Below are positions 8,707-16,434 of a DNA stretch of 64,000 nt, in pieces (the first letter of the stretch is position 1; each line of letters begins with the position of its first letter). Both the position numbers and the translations under genes were made by a program. The DNA is from Marispirochaeta aestuarii (GTDB lineage Bacteria > Spirochaetota > Spirochaetia > JC444 > Marispirochaetaceae): assembly GCF_002087085.1 (NCBI RefSeq), contig NZ_MWQY01000010.1, forward strand, positions 1 through 64,000, in the 5' to 3' direction. The notes under the pieces were generated by a model. The model saw only the letters and a list, made by a program, of their open reading frames with translations, was not told where the DNA came from and made no database searches.

Positions 8707-8820
8707 CTATAATGTAAAACCGCCGTCGATTGTCAGAGTCTGGCCGGTTACAAATCCTGCAGAACACAGAAGATCGATAATCACTTCGGCCACATCCCGA
8801 CGGGCTTTAAACCAATCAGA
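8707..8820 (-). pseudogene. Remnant: C-terminus of a short-chain dehydrogenase/reductase
   Basis: A 36-residue open stretch ending at TAG (8709-8707) reads ARRDVAEVIIDLLCSAGFVT and then GQTLTIDGGFTL. This is the classic C-terminal end of an SDR enzyme (P-x-D-V-A-x-x-x-x-F-L at the start, then V-T-G-Q-x-x-x-x-D-G-G). The frame is closed by a stop just upstream, at the end of the gntR gene, so the Rossmann fold and catalytic Ser-Tyr-Lys are gone. It fills most of the 187-base gap between gntR and the HMG-CoA lyase gene; no promoter for the lyase is obvious there. It is best read as a deletion scar. Confidence 0.7.
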
Positions 8821-9463
8821 TCATACTATCGCTATGATAGATGTGTTCCCGCATAACCTCTTCCGCAATAAGAGGATCTCTGGTTCGCAGTGCATCGATC
8901 AGGCAGTGGTGATTGTCCTTGGGAATCTGATTCTTATGTTCCGTCGCACTGTACTGGGCGCGCTGCAGCAGCCTGAACAGGTTTATTCGGTGGAGTGAAT
9001 CGATAAGAGACTGATGCCCGGTTTTTCTGGCCATGATCATGTGCATCTCGAAGTGGAGTTCCCAGAACTCCTCTCCCTCGGTATCCCCTGCCTGCTCCAT
9101 GGCGTCCAGCTTATTCGCCAGCTTTTCCAGGTCGGCGATTTCATCTTCCGTGAGGGTGCGTGTAATGATACGCATAACCTGACATTCGATGGCCTCCCTG
9201 AGGGCATACCAGTCCCTGACTTTCTCCTTGGTGATCGGAACAACCCTGGAACCGCGGTAGGGAATGGACTCTACGATGCCGAGGGCCTCGAGGCGCAGCA
9301 GGGCTTCCATTACCGGAATCGTGCTGACCCCTGTCTTTTCAGCGAGCTTGCGACGTATAAGTTTTTCTCCGGGTTTCAGCTGTCCGGTAAGAATCATGTC
9401 AAAAATCTTTTCATAGGCCTTGTCAGAAGAACTCCGAAAATCGTCCTCAACTTCTATAAGCAT
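8816..9463 (-). CDS. GntR-family transcriptional regulator with FCD domain
   Basis: This 215-residue regulator has an N-terminal winged helix (about 12-78, with GQLKPGEKLIRRKLAEKTGVS then the recognition helix ..PVMEALLRLEALGIV). A C-terminal all-helical FCD domain follows, with candidate metal ligands in ELHFEMH, NHHCLIDAL and MREHI. FCD regulators usually sense organic acids or their CoA/keto derivatives. It lies upstream of and co-directional with the HMG-CoA lyase/reductase genes, with only a broken SDR between, so it probably controls them as well as itself. The DNA ahead of it carries a palindrome described separately. Confidence 0.87.
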   Translation of the reverse strand: MLIEVEDDFRSSSDKAYEKIFDMILTGQLKPGEKLIRRKLAEKTGVSTIPVMEALLRLEALGIVESIPYRGSRVVPITKEKVRDWYALREAIECQVMRIITRTLTEDEIADLEKLANKLDAMEQAGDTEGEEFWELHFEMHMIMARKTGHQSLIDSLHRINLFRLLQRAQYSATEHKNQIPKDNHHCLIDALRTRDPLIAEEVMREHIYHSDSMI

Positions 9464-9517
9464 CGCATTGCTCCATCGGAAATCTGGTAAATCCGTATCC
9501 GTAAATCTACGATAAAT

Positions 9518-9547
9518 AATATATCAGATATACCATAGATTTTACAA
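9518..9547 (-). promoter_or_regulatory. Putative gntR promoter with an overlapping palindromic operator
   Basis: On the minus strand TTGTAA (9547-9542), an 18-base spacer and TATATT (9523-9518) form a plausible promoter. A perfect odd palindrome, TATATCAGATATA (9520-9532), overlaps the -10, which is where an autoregulating GntR protein would sit. No gene lies in 9464-9670 otherwise. Confidence 0.4.
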
Positions 9548-9576
9548 GTTTTTTTTATCCGGAAGAACAAACAATG

Positions 9577-9618
9577 AAAAAAGGGGATTTTATGCCTCAA
9601 ATTCGAGACACAATCCCC
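9577..9618 (-). terminator. Rho-independent terminator, possibly bidirectional
   Basis: GGGGATT (9583-9589) pairs with AATCCCC (9612-9618) around a 22-base loop. Reading the minus strand, the stem is followed by a run of six T; reading plus, by GTTTTT. It lies just downstream of the GH43 remnant on the minus strand and is presumably that gene's original terminator. Confidence 0.6.
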
Positions 9619-9670
9619 GTTTTTCCATTTCAGGTTCCCATAAGAAGTATAAAAACTGTTTTTGAAGTAA

Positions 9671-9937
9671 TCAATCCTGTTTTACATCTCTATACTCAAA
9701 ATAATCAAAGTCGGCATACAGACGTTCCCCTGACAGGTCCTGACAACACAGCCCGGAAAAGGCCCCGGTAAAACTGTTTCGCTGCATATATTCATCCGAA
9801 AGCACCTTTGAATCCAGGTCAGGACCGATCTGCTGCCAGTCCCCGGCTGAACCATAAGAGTAAAAGAAGCGAAGTATATCGCCATCGATCTCTGCCCTTA
9901 GCCCTGCGACATGCTCTCCTTTACCGGCCTCGACCAT
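9671..9937 (-). pseudogene. Remnant: C-terminal domain of a GH43 beta-xylosidase
   Basis: The 88-residue reading has the pattern of the C-terminal beta-sandwich of family 43 beta-xylosidases: LRAEIDGDILRFFYS (strand pair), WQQIGPDLDSKVLSDEY, FTGAFSGLCCQDLSGERLYA and the final DFDYFEYRD. The five-bladed catalytic propeller (about 300 residues with its three acidic residues) is absent. The frame runs into a head-to-head junction with a GH3 fragment on the other strand. The terminator at 9577-9618 lies just downstream. It is a broken relic and not a functional enzyme. Confidence 0.75.
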
Positions 9938-10090
9938 CGCCGGATCGTGGAGCCCGGGGATTTTGAGCTCATGCTCGGTACATCCTGCAGGGATATTGCG
10001 TATCGTTCCAGGATATCACTGTACGGCGAGACACGTTATCCGGGAAAGTACTGGTCCATGGAGAGCGCTGTGGAAATCCTGAGGGAGTAA
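9911..10090 (+). pseudogene. Remnant: C-terminal fibronectin-like domain of a GH3 glycosidase
   Basis: A 59-residue open stretch ending at TAA (10088-10090) reads LSFTGLDHRRIVEPGDFELM followed by LGTSCRDI. This is the V-E-P-G-x-F-x-L-x-x-G-x-S-x-x-D-I signature of the last domain of family 3 beta-glucosidases and beta-xylosidases. No catalytic (alpha/beta)8 or six-stranded domain precedes it; instead the sequence runs, within about 30 bases, into the oppositely oriented GH43 relic. The alignment is from pattern memory, so the family call is good but not certain. Confidence 0.62.
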
Positions 10091-10107
10091 AGGAATTATA
10101 AGTATGT

Positions 10108-10137
10108 GCGGGTATTATGCCATGCTATAATACCCGC
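10108..10137 (+). repeat. Perfect 11-bp inverted repeat directly ahead of the sensor operon
   Basis: GCGGGTATTAT (10108-10118) and ATAATACCCGC (10127-10137) are exact complements around an eight-base loop. The repeat ends two bases before the ATG at 10140. It has no T run, so it is not a standard terminator; it could be an operator or an mRNA hairpin that hides the first codons. Confidence 0.6.
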
Positions 10138-10139
10138 AA

Positions 10140-11126
10140 ATGAAAGCTCCCATGGAAAAATCCCTGCTCTTTATCTTCAGCTCCCTGTTTATAATCTCTT
10201 TTATCCTTTCCATTAATGCTATAGTCGATCTTTCGAGCCTGACATCCGGCAGCGAGGAAACGGAAACAGCGGATTACCATTTTGCTTTCTTTCTGCCCAG
10301 GGAGTTTTACAGCTTTTTCCGTTCCGTGGCCAGCGGGGCGCAGGAAGCAGCGGAGGAAATGGACTGCGCCTTATCCTTTCATACCATTGGAAACGATTCC
10401 CTGGATCTTGAAATGGCCCGCTTCTCCGGAATCGACGGAGTAGTCCTTTACCCGAGCATCAACGAGGAAGAGGCCCGAAGGATTCTTGACGAGTTTGATG
10501 ATTCCGGCATATCCGTAGTGCTCATAGAGCATACCCTGTCGGACAGCTCCCCATGGCCTTTTGTGGGAACCAATAATTTCGATATCGGAAAAAAAATCGG
10601 AAACCTCATCAAGTCCCGCTCAGGCTCCCCCCTTCAGATCGCTGTGGTCTACTCGATGAAGTCCCCGGGAATCTACGCGGAAAAGGACCTGGTCGGACTG
10701 GGAATAACCTCGACCCTGGGGCCCCTGCTGGAAACACCCCTGGAAAGCCGGATTACAAATCTGAATCCCCTGGACGCGGAAGAGCTGACCTACGAGATGC
10801 TGCTGAACGAACCCTGGATATCCACCATTGTATTTACTGACACCAGCGATACCCTGGCGGCGACCCAGGTGCTTATCGACATGAATATGGTGGGCACCGT
10901 ACGGCTGATCGGATTCGGAACGGAGGATGCAATCCTGGATTACGTGGAAAAAGGTATTCTCGAGGCTACCATCGCTACAAATCCCTGGGATATCGGCTAC
11001 AACGCCGTAAAGGTCCTGGTCAAGCAGCAGAGCGAGGGACACATGCCCGGCTATGTGGATACGGGAGTCGAAATTGTAACGGAACGGAACGTCGACCGTT
11101 TCAGGAAAAACGGGAGCAGACGGTGA
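10140..11126 (+). CDS. Membrane-anchored periplasmic sugar-binding protein, sensor type (XylFII-like)
   Basis: The 328-residue protein has an N-terminal hydrophobic segment (about 8-30) with no lipobox or clear cleavage site, then a periplasmic-binding fold of the LacI/ribose type (HFAFFLPREFYSFFRS, ..IDGVVLYPS, ..FVGTNNFDIGKKIG, ..IVFTDTSDTLAATQ, ..ATIATNPWDIGYNAV). It overlaps the kinase gene by four bases (GTGA). In Clostridium beijerinckii an anchored XylFII binds xylose and partners LytS; this gene has the same position and build, so I infer that it presents a sugar signal to the kinase. There is no clear ribosome site; ATG 10152 (M5) is an equally good start. Confidence 0.82.
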   Translation: MKAPMEKSLLFIFSSLFIISFILSINAIVDLSSLTSGSEETETADYHFAFFLPREFYSFFRSVASGAQEAAEEMDCALSFHTIGNDSLDLEMARFSGIDGVVLYPSINEEEARRILDEFDDSGISVVLIEHTLSDSSPWPFVGTNNFDIGKKIGNLIKSRSGSPLQIAVVYSMKSPGIYAEKDLVGLGITSTLGPLLETPLESRITNLNPLDAEELTYEMLLNEPWISTIVFTDTSDTLAATQVLIDMNMVGTVRLIGFGTEDAILDYVEKGILEATIATNPWDIGYNAVKVLVKQQSEGHMPGYVDTGVEIVTERNVDRFRKNGSRR

Positions 11127-12604
11127 GAGAATCCCTGCGGCTGCAGCTTTTCCTGAATATCTTTCTGGGACTGGGAATTATCGTCATATCCATGTCCTAC
11201 ACCTTTTACAGTTCCATGAAAATCCAGACCATTGTGAACAGCCAGTTCCGCAAAGAGCAGTTTTATCAGAAACTGCAGTATGAGATCTCCGAAGTCAGGG
11301 GACCTCTTCTGGATTATCTTTCCAGCAGATCATCCAAAGCCCTGGCCGCCCTCCTGATCCAGGAACAGACCCTCAGGAACATGGTACCCGAACAGACGCC
11401 GGTATATAAAAGTTCGTACCGTCTGGCGGAGCGGGAAATCTTCTTCATGCTCACAAACTACCTCGATATGGTGGAACAGGCCATCAACATGAAACGAGGC
11501 CGGGCCATAAACGAATACACCCAGATTTATGAAGATATGGAAAAGATGAACGCCCACATCGCCCGAAGAATCGACAGCATCAGCCTCTCGGGAATTCGGG
11601 AACAGCTCACCGCCTATGAATCTGTAATAGAAGCTTCCCGGGTTCTCCAGTTCCATAATCTGCTGACAATTATCTTCGCCTTTCTGTTTTCCATAACCTG
11701 GATGCTCTTTTCCATCAGCAAGGTTACGAACCCCATGCACCGCCTGGCCCAGATGGCAGAAGAACTCTCCACCGGCAACTTCGACATACCGGATATCCAT
11801 ATTTCCTCCGTCACCGAGGTCAGCGCCGTTGTCGAGGCCTTTAACAACATGAAAAACGATATCCGCCGCTACATAACTGAGATACAGCGGCAAAAAAGCA
11901 TCGAACAGGGATACATGAACGAGAAACTGCGGAACATGAAAATGGAGCAGCTCCTGAAACGCATGGAGCTGTATACCATGCAGGCTCAGATGAATCCCCA
12001 CTTTCTGTTCAATACGATAAATACGGGTGTACAGCTTGCAATCATCGAGAATGCCGACAAGACCGCGGCCTTTATGGAAAACCTGGCCACCTTTTTTCGT
12101 CACAATATACGGGAGCGCAAGCTTATCGTTCCCCTTCGCCACGAGATTGAAGGCCTGAGGTCCTATTTTTATATTCTGGAAATCCGTTTCCCCCACACCT
12201 ACTCCTTCAGCCTGGATGTTCAGGAGGACATCCTCGATACCTGTTCCATTCCCGCCCTGATTCTGCAGCCCCTGGTGGAGAATTCCATCATCCATGCCTT
12301 CAAGGGAGCCCACACCGGTGGAGAGATAGGTGTCAGGGTAAGGAAAGAAGAGAATATGCTTCTGCTGTCGGTCAGGGATAACGGGTCAGGCATACCCCGG
12401 GAAGTCAGCGACTCTCTTTTAAAGCGCTATACCCGGGACCAGGAACATACATCCAAGGTAATGGGTCTCGAGAATGTTATCCAGCGGCTCTACTTCTTTT
12501 ATCCCCGAAACAGAGAGGTTATTTCCATTGAGAGCGAAACCCATACAGGCACGGAGATTATCATCCGGATTAACCTGGAGGAAGAACCATGTATAAAGTT
12601 ATGA
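11123..12604 (+). CDS. LytS/YesM-type sensor histidine kinase
   Basis: This 493-residue membrane kinase has TM1 at about 10-30, a helical periplasmic region (31-177), TM2 at about 178-198, HAMP (199-250) and the His_kinase domain. The phosphoacceptor is H293 in QAQMNPHFLFNTIN, the YesM signature. The ATP-binding region shows LQPLVENSIIHAF (N box) and VRDNGSGIP (G1). The short helical sensor fits reception of a signal through a partner protein. It starts at GTG, overlapping the binding-protein stop, and overlaps the response regulator by 16 bases, so the three are translationally coupled. Confidence 0.92.
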   Translation: MRESLRLQLFLNIFLGLGIIVISMSYTFYSSMKIQTIVNSQFRKEQFYQKLQYEISEVRGPLLDYLSSRSSKALAALLIQEQTLRNMVPEQTPVYKSSYRLAEREIFFMLTNYLDMVEQAINMKRGRAINEYTQIYEDMEKMNAHIARRIDSISLSGIREQLTAYESVIEASRVLQFHNLLTIIFAFLFSITWMLFSISKVTNPMHRLAQMAEELSTGNFDIPDIHISSVTEVSAVVEAFNNMKNDIRRYITEIQRQKSIEQGYMNEKLRNMKMEQLLKRMELYTMQAQMNPHFLFNTINTGVQLAIIENADKTAAFMENLATFFRHNIRERKLIVPLRHEIEGLRSYFYILEIRFPHTYSFSLDVQEDILDTCSIPALILQPLVENSIIHAFKGAHTGGEIGVRVRKEENMLLLSVRDNGSGIPREVSDSLLKRYTRDQEHTSKVMGLENVIQRLYFFYPRNREVISIESETHTGTEIIIRINLEEEPCIKL

Positions 12605-14100
12605 TCGTTGATGATGAAGAGCCGGTTCTGGAAAGTTTTTCCTACATGGTGGAAACATCCTCCGATTCTTTCTCCGTCTGCGGCAAGGCACGCACGGGTT
12701 TCGAGGCCATATCCATGGCCTACAACTGCAGTCCGGATATCGTTTTCATGGATATCGGAATGCCGGGAATCGACGGCCTGGACACCATCAAGGAGCTGCA
12801 GCGCAACCATCCGGCAACCCTATTTATCCTCTCCACAGCCTACGAACGTTTTGATATTGCAAAAAGAGCAATTCCCCTCAAGGTATTCGACTATCTGGTA
12901 AAACCTATTTCCCGCAGCAGGTTTCTTGAAACCCTCATGAAGGCAAAACAGCATCTGGATGAACAGACCGAGATTGCCGCCGCCAGACTGGACAAGGCGC
13001 GGATATCAGCCGATTCAATGAGCTGGGAGGAGCGGAATTTCCTGCTTCTGATCAGCTGGAAAAGCCTGACAAAAAGGGAATGGGAAAAATACAAACTGCT
13101 CTTTTCTCTTGAATCCGATCAGGCGAGGGTCTTTGTGTTCCGTATCGAGGGACCCGAGGCGGAAGCACTGTCGGGAATCCACAGGGAGATTCACCGCAAG
13201 ATAAGCCACAAGTATCAGATACTCTCCACCGAATATCTGGGAAGTACGCTGATCTTCCTGCCCGGAGACGAGGAAACCCGGCGGCTGCAAGACTTTCTCG
13301 ATCTTGTTTTTACCCAGGTTCTCCCCTCCAATGCACAGGTACAAAAAGGACTCGGCGGGCAGCATTCCTATGAAGAATTCTTTCGCTCCTGCGAGGAGGC
13401 CCTGCGGGCCCTCAGAGAGAACGATGAGCGGGATACCGGCAGGCACGAGGACTGGGAGGAACTGGGAGAACTTCGAAGTGCCATCGCCAGAGCCGCCTCC
13501 TTTGAGGATATCCAGGAGCCTTTTACATCGTACTACGAAAAGGTATTTTCCTCTTCTCCTTTTCCCGTGGCAAAATCGAGAATAATCGCCTTCTTTACCC
13601 TGCTCCTTGACGATTTCTACCGCTCCCTGGGTAAAAAGGCTGCCCGCTATATTCTCTTTGATCCTGCCGCCGAGATTACCCCCATCAACGCCAGGAAGGA
13701 TCTTGATGCCTGGATCTGGAGGTCCCTGCGAACCCTGATGGAGGCCGAACATCAGCACATGGAAAAAAACCTTCCCGCGGTACTGACCCGGGCTCTGTAC
13801 TACATCCAGGGGAATTACGACCGGCCCCTTCAGCTCACGGATGTGGCTGACTTTTGCGGGGTATCTTCAAGCTATATGAGCAGACTCTTTACAGAGCAGC
13901 TCAGTATCTCTTTTATTGATTACCTGACCTCCGTTCGGCTGAAGGTGGCGGAGGAATTACTGCTGGAAAACCGCCTTCCCATAAAGGAAATAGCCTGCAG
14001 TGTCGGATACCAGGACCCCAATTACTTCAGCAGGATTTTTCGGAAACAAAAGGGCTTTTCTCCAAGCACCTATCTTCAGGAGCATAGCGATGAAAAATAG
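12589..14100 (+). CDS. Response regulator, CheY-like receiver plus AraC-type DNA-binding domain (YesN family)
   Basis: This 503-residue regulator has a receiver at 1-120 with the acid pocket D8/D9, phospho-acceptor D55 in IVFMDIGMPG and the lysine in YLVKPIS. A central region of about 270 residues is typical of YesN proteins. The C-terminal AraC pair of helix-turn-helix motifs (about 400-500) includes LTDVADFCGVSSSYMSRLF and IKEIACSVGYQDPNYFSRIF. It is the cognate partner of the upstream kinase. Its likely target is the following ABC transporter, by analogy with YesN of the XylFII-LytS-YesN system. Confidence 0.92.
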   Translation: MYKVMIVDDEEPVLESFSYMVETSSDSFSVCGKARTGFEAISMAYNCSPDIVFMDIGMPGIDGLDTIKELQRNHPATLFILSTAYERFDIAKRAIPLKVFDYLVKPISRSRFLETLMKAKQHLDEQTEIAAARLDKARISADSMSWEERNFLLLISWKSLTKREWEKYKLLFSLESDQARVFVFRIEGPEAEALSGIHREIHRKISHKYQILSTEYLGSTLIFLPGDEETRRLQDFLDLVFTQVLPSNAQVQKGLGGQHSYEEFFRSCEEALRALRENDERDTGRHEDWEELGELRSAIARAASFEDIQEPFTSYYEKVFSSSPFPVAKSRIIAFFTLLLDDFYRSLGKKAARYILFDPAAEITPINARKDLDAWIWRSLRTLMEAEHQHMEKNLPAVLTRALYYIQGNYDRPLQLTDVADFCGVSSSYMSRLFTEQLSISFIDYLTSVRLKVAEELLLENRLPIKEIACSVGYQDPNYFSRIFRKQKGFSPSTYLQEHSDEK

Positions 14101-15142
14101 GATACCCGGAATATTTTCCCTTCTGATTCTCCTGATGCTTCTATTCTCCTGCAGCAGGGCACAGAAAGAGGATGCCGGAATGGCTGACCGGAGAATCATC
14201 ATTGGTTTCTCCATTGCCACGGATACATTCATTCTTGAACGATGGAACAAGGACATCAAGATCTTTACCGGAGCGGCAAAGGAGCTGGGTGCGGAGGTTC
14301 TTTTCCAGCTCTCCGCAGGGGGAACCAGGGCGCAGATCGACCAGATTCGCTACCTTCTGAAACAGGACATCGATATTCTGGTTGTGCTGCCCCATGATAC
14401 ATCCATGCTGGCCGGTGTCATCAAGGAGGTCAACGATCAGAAAATTCCGGTTATCGCCTACGACCGACTGATTCAGGGAGTACCGATATCCGCCTACGTA
14501 TCCTTCGATAATGTGGAAGTCGGCAGGCTCTTCGGAAGGGCCCTCACCCGGAAGGTACCCCGGGGAAAATATCTGATCGTAAACGGATCGGTGAGGGACA
14601 ATAACAGTTACCTGGTAAACCAGGGTTTGCACGAGATTCTGGATCCCTACATAGAATCCGGCGCGGTTTCCATTGTGGACGAGATCTGGCTCGAGCAGTG
14701 GAGCGGAGACGAAGCCACCGCTCGGATAAGTGAAATACTGGAAAGGACCACCGATATAGACGCCATATCCGCCGGGAACGACCAGCTTGCAAACTCTGCG
14801 ATTCAACTCCTCGCAGAACGGCGTCTGGCAGGAAAGGTCGCTGTAGTCGGACAGGATGCCGATCTGCTTTCATGTCAGCGGGTTGTTGAGGGCTTGCAGC
14901 TCATGACGGTATATAAGCCCATCAGCAGGCTTGCCACCCGTGCAGCCCAGATATCCGTCGCCATTGCCCGGGGAGAAGCTCCCGAGCCTGACAGACTGGT
15001 GGAGAATGGAAGCAATACCACAATCCCCTACTTTGTCGAGATGCCGCGGGCAGTTTTCAAGGATAATATGGAAGAAACCATAATCAAAGACGGATTTCAT
15101 TCAGCGGAAGATATTTATAGAAACAGATCAAGAGAAAATTGA
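14090..15142 (+). CDS. Lipoprotein sugar-binding protein, ChvE/XylF-related
   Basis: The start is ATG 14090, eleven bases inside the response regulator gene, with AGGAG seven bases before it. The signal MKNRIPGIFSLLILLMLLFSC carries a lipobox cysteine. The 350-residue product has a type I periplasmic-binding fold close to the downstream ChvE homologue ([71 protein letters not shown]). Two homologous binding proteins in one unit suggests that one feeds the transporter and the other serves sensing or a second sugar. Which does which cannot be decided from sequence. Confidence 0.85.
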   Translation: MKNRIPGIFSLLILLMLLFSCSRAQKEDAGMADRRIIIGFSIATDTFILERWNKDIKIFTGAAKELGAEVLFQLSAGGTRAQIDQIRYLLKQDIDILVVLPHDTSMLAGVIKEVNDQKIPVIAYDRLIQGVPISAYVSFDNVEVGRLFGRALTRKVPRGKYLIVNGSVRDNNSYLVNQGLHEILDPYIESGAVSIVDEIWLEQWSGDEATARISEILERTTDIDAISAGNDQLANSAIQLLAERRLAGKVAVVGQDADLLSCQRVVEGLQLMTVYKPISRLATRAAQISVAIARGEAPEPDRLVENGSNTTIPYFVEMPRAVFKDNMEETIIKDGFHSAEDIYRNRSREN

Positions 15143-15278
15143 CATCAATATTCTGCTATCCGGTTCAGCGAAATTAGTCCCCATAAAAAAAATAGACAGA
15201 CATTGTAATAAGAATCCTGTATCGAAGCATTGGAAGCGATCATACAATTAAGAAAACATATTCTATAAGGAGAGTTGT
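15143..15278 (+). other. A/T-rich intergenic leader ahead of the ABC transporter genes
   Basis: These 136 bases have no open frame of note. AAGGAGAG at 15267-15274 is a strong ribosome site for the transporter's binding protein. ATTGTA and TACAAT lie as distant inverted elements around the middle. The TTGACA overlapping the previous stop has no fitting -10. The region is a natural place for the AraC-type regulator to act. Confidence 0.35.
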
Positions 15279-16358
15279 ATGAAAAATGCTCTACGAATCG
15301 GAGTTCTCTGTGTACTGCTGGTTCTGCTTGCTTTTCCGATCTTCGCCGCCGGCGGACAGGAAGAGGGGACGGCCAAAAAGGTCGGAATCCTCATGCCGAC
15401 CAAATCTCTGCAGAGATGGAACCAGGATGGTCAGTACCTGAAATCTAAACTTGAAGCCAAAGGCTACAAGGTCGATCTTCAGTATGCCAACAACCAGGTT
15501 GCCACTCAGGTTTCTCAGCTGGAAAACCTCGTCACCGCCGGGAACAAAATCCTGGTAATCGCTTCCATCGACAGTACCGCCCTTAAAGGCGCTCTGGCAC
15601 AGGCGAAAAGTGAGGGCTGCCTGGTAATCGCCTACGACCGTCTGATTATGGATACAGAAAACGTAGACTATTACGCTACCTTCGACAACTATAAAGTAGG
15701 CACGCTTCAGGGCAATTTTATTGTTGAGGAGCTGGGACTCAAGAGCGGAAAAGGTCCGTACAACCTTGAGGTATTCGGCGGCTCCCCGGATGATAACAAC
15801 GCCTACCTTTTCAATCAGGGTGCCATGGACCAGCTGCAGCCCTACATCGACAAGGGCCAGCTCGTGATAAATTCCGGCCAGACTGAAATGAGTGTCATAG
15901 CAATATCTGCCTGGAAAGCCGAAGGCGCTCAGGCCCGTATGGATAACCTTCTTACCGCTTACTATGCCGACAAGAAAGTTGACGTTGTTCTTTCCCCCAA
16001 CGACAGTCTTGCCCAGGGAATCGTGGCATCCCTTAAATCAGCAGGCTACGGCACTGCATCAAAACCGTATCCGGTCCTTACCGGCCAGGACTGCGACAAA
16101 ATCAACGTAAAAATGATGATCAACGGCGAACAGTCAATGTCCGTGTTCAAGGATACCAGAACCCTTGCAGAACGGGTGGTTACCATGGTGTCGGAAATAG
16201 GCGAAGGCAAAAAGGTTACCGTCAACGATACTGAATCCTACGACAACAATGTAAAGGTTGTTCCATCATTCCTGTGTGATCCGGTTTTTGCCGACAAGAA
16301 CAATTACAAGGAACTTCTGATTGATTCCGGATATTACACCATTGATGAAATAATGTAG
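15279..16358 (+). CDS. chvE: Multiple-monosaccharide ABC transporter, periplasmic binding protein (ChvE-like)
   Basis: The 359-residue protein has a cleavable signal peptide ending [10 protein letters not shown], then [21 protein letters not shown], the family opening. [45 protein letters not shown] and [15 protein letters not shown] follow. These are ChvE/GguA-system features; ChvE binds arabinose, galactose, xylose and related sugars. The ATPase and permease genes follow directly. A 13-bp perfect hairpin just after the stop probably stabilises this message, which is needed in excess over the membrane parts. Confidence 0.92.
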   Translation: MKNALRIGVLCVLLVLLAFPIFAAGGQEEGTAKKVGILMPTKSLQRWNQDGQYLKSKLEAKGYKVDLQYANNQVATQVSQLENLVTAGNKILVIASIDSTALKGALAQAKSEGCLVIAYDRLIMDTENVDYYATFDNYKVGTLQGNFIVEELGLKSGKGPYNLEVFGGSPDDNNAYLFNQGAMDQLQPYIDKGQLVINSGQTEMSVIAISAWKAEGAQARMDNLLTAYYADKKVDVVLSPNDSLAQGIVASLKSAGYGTASKPYPVLTGQDCDKINVKMMINGEQSMSVFKDTRTLAERVVTMVSEIGEGKKVTVNDTESYDNNVKVVPSFLCDPVFADKNNYKELLIDSGYYTIDEIM

Positions 16359-16378
16359 ACCTGACTCTATTTTTCTCA

Positions 16379-16417
16379 ATAACCGGTACAGCTGCCAGGA
16401 GCGTCTGTACCGGTTAT
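16379..16417 (+). promoter_or_regulatory. Intercistronic stem-loop between binding-protein and ATPase genes
   Basis: ATAACCGGTACAG (16379-16391) and CTGTACCGGTTAT (16405-16417) are exact complements around a 13-base loop. No T run follows, only ATAAAGGA leading into the ATPase ribosome site. Such hairpins behind binding-protein genes usually protect the upstream transcript or thin out read-through. Confidence 0.7.
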
Positions 16418-16434
16418 ATAAAGGATTCAAGCAC

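Noticed and set aside
15139-15166. TTGACA overlapping the lipoprotein stop as a promoter for the ChvE-like gene
   Set aside because: No acceptable -10 element lies 15-19 bases downstream.
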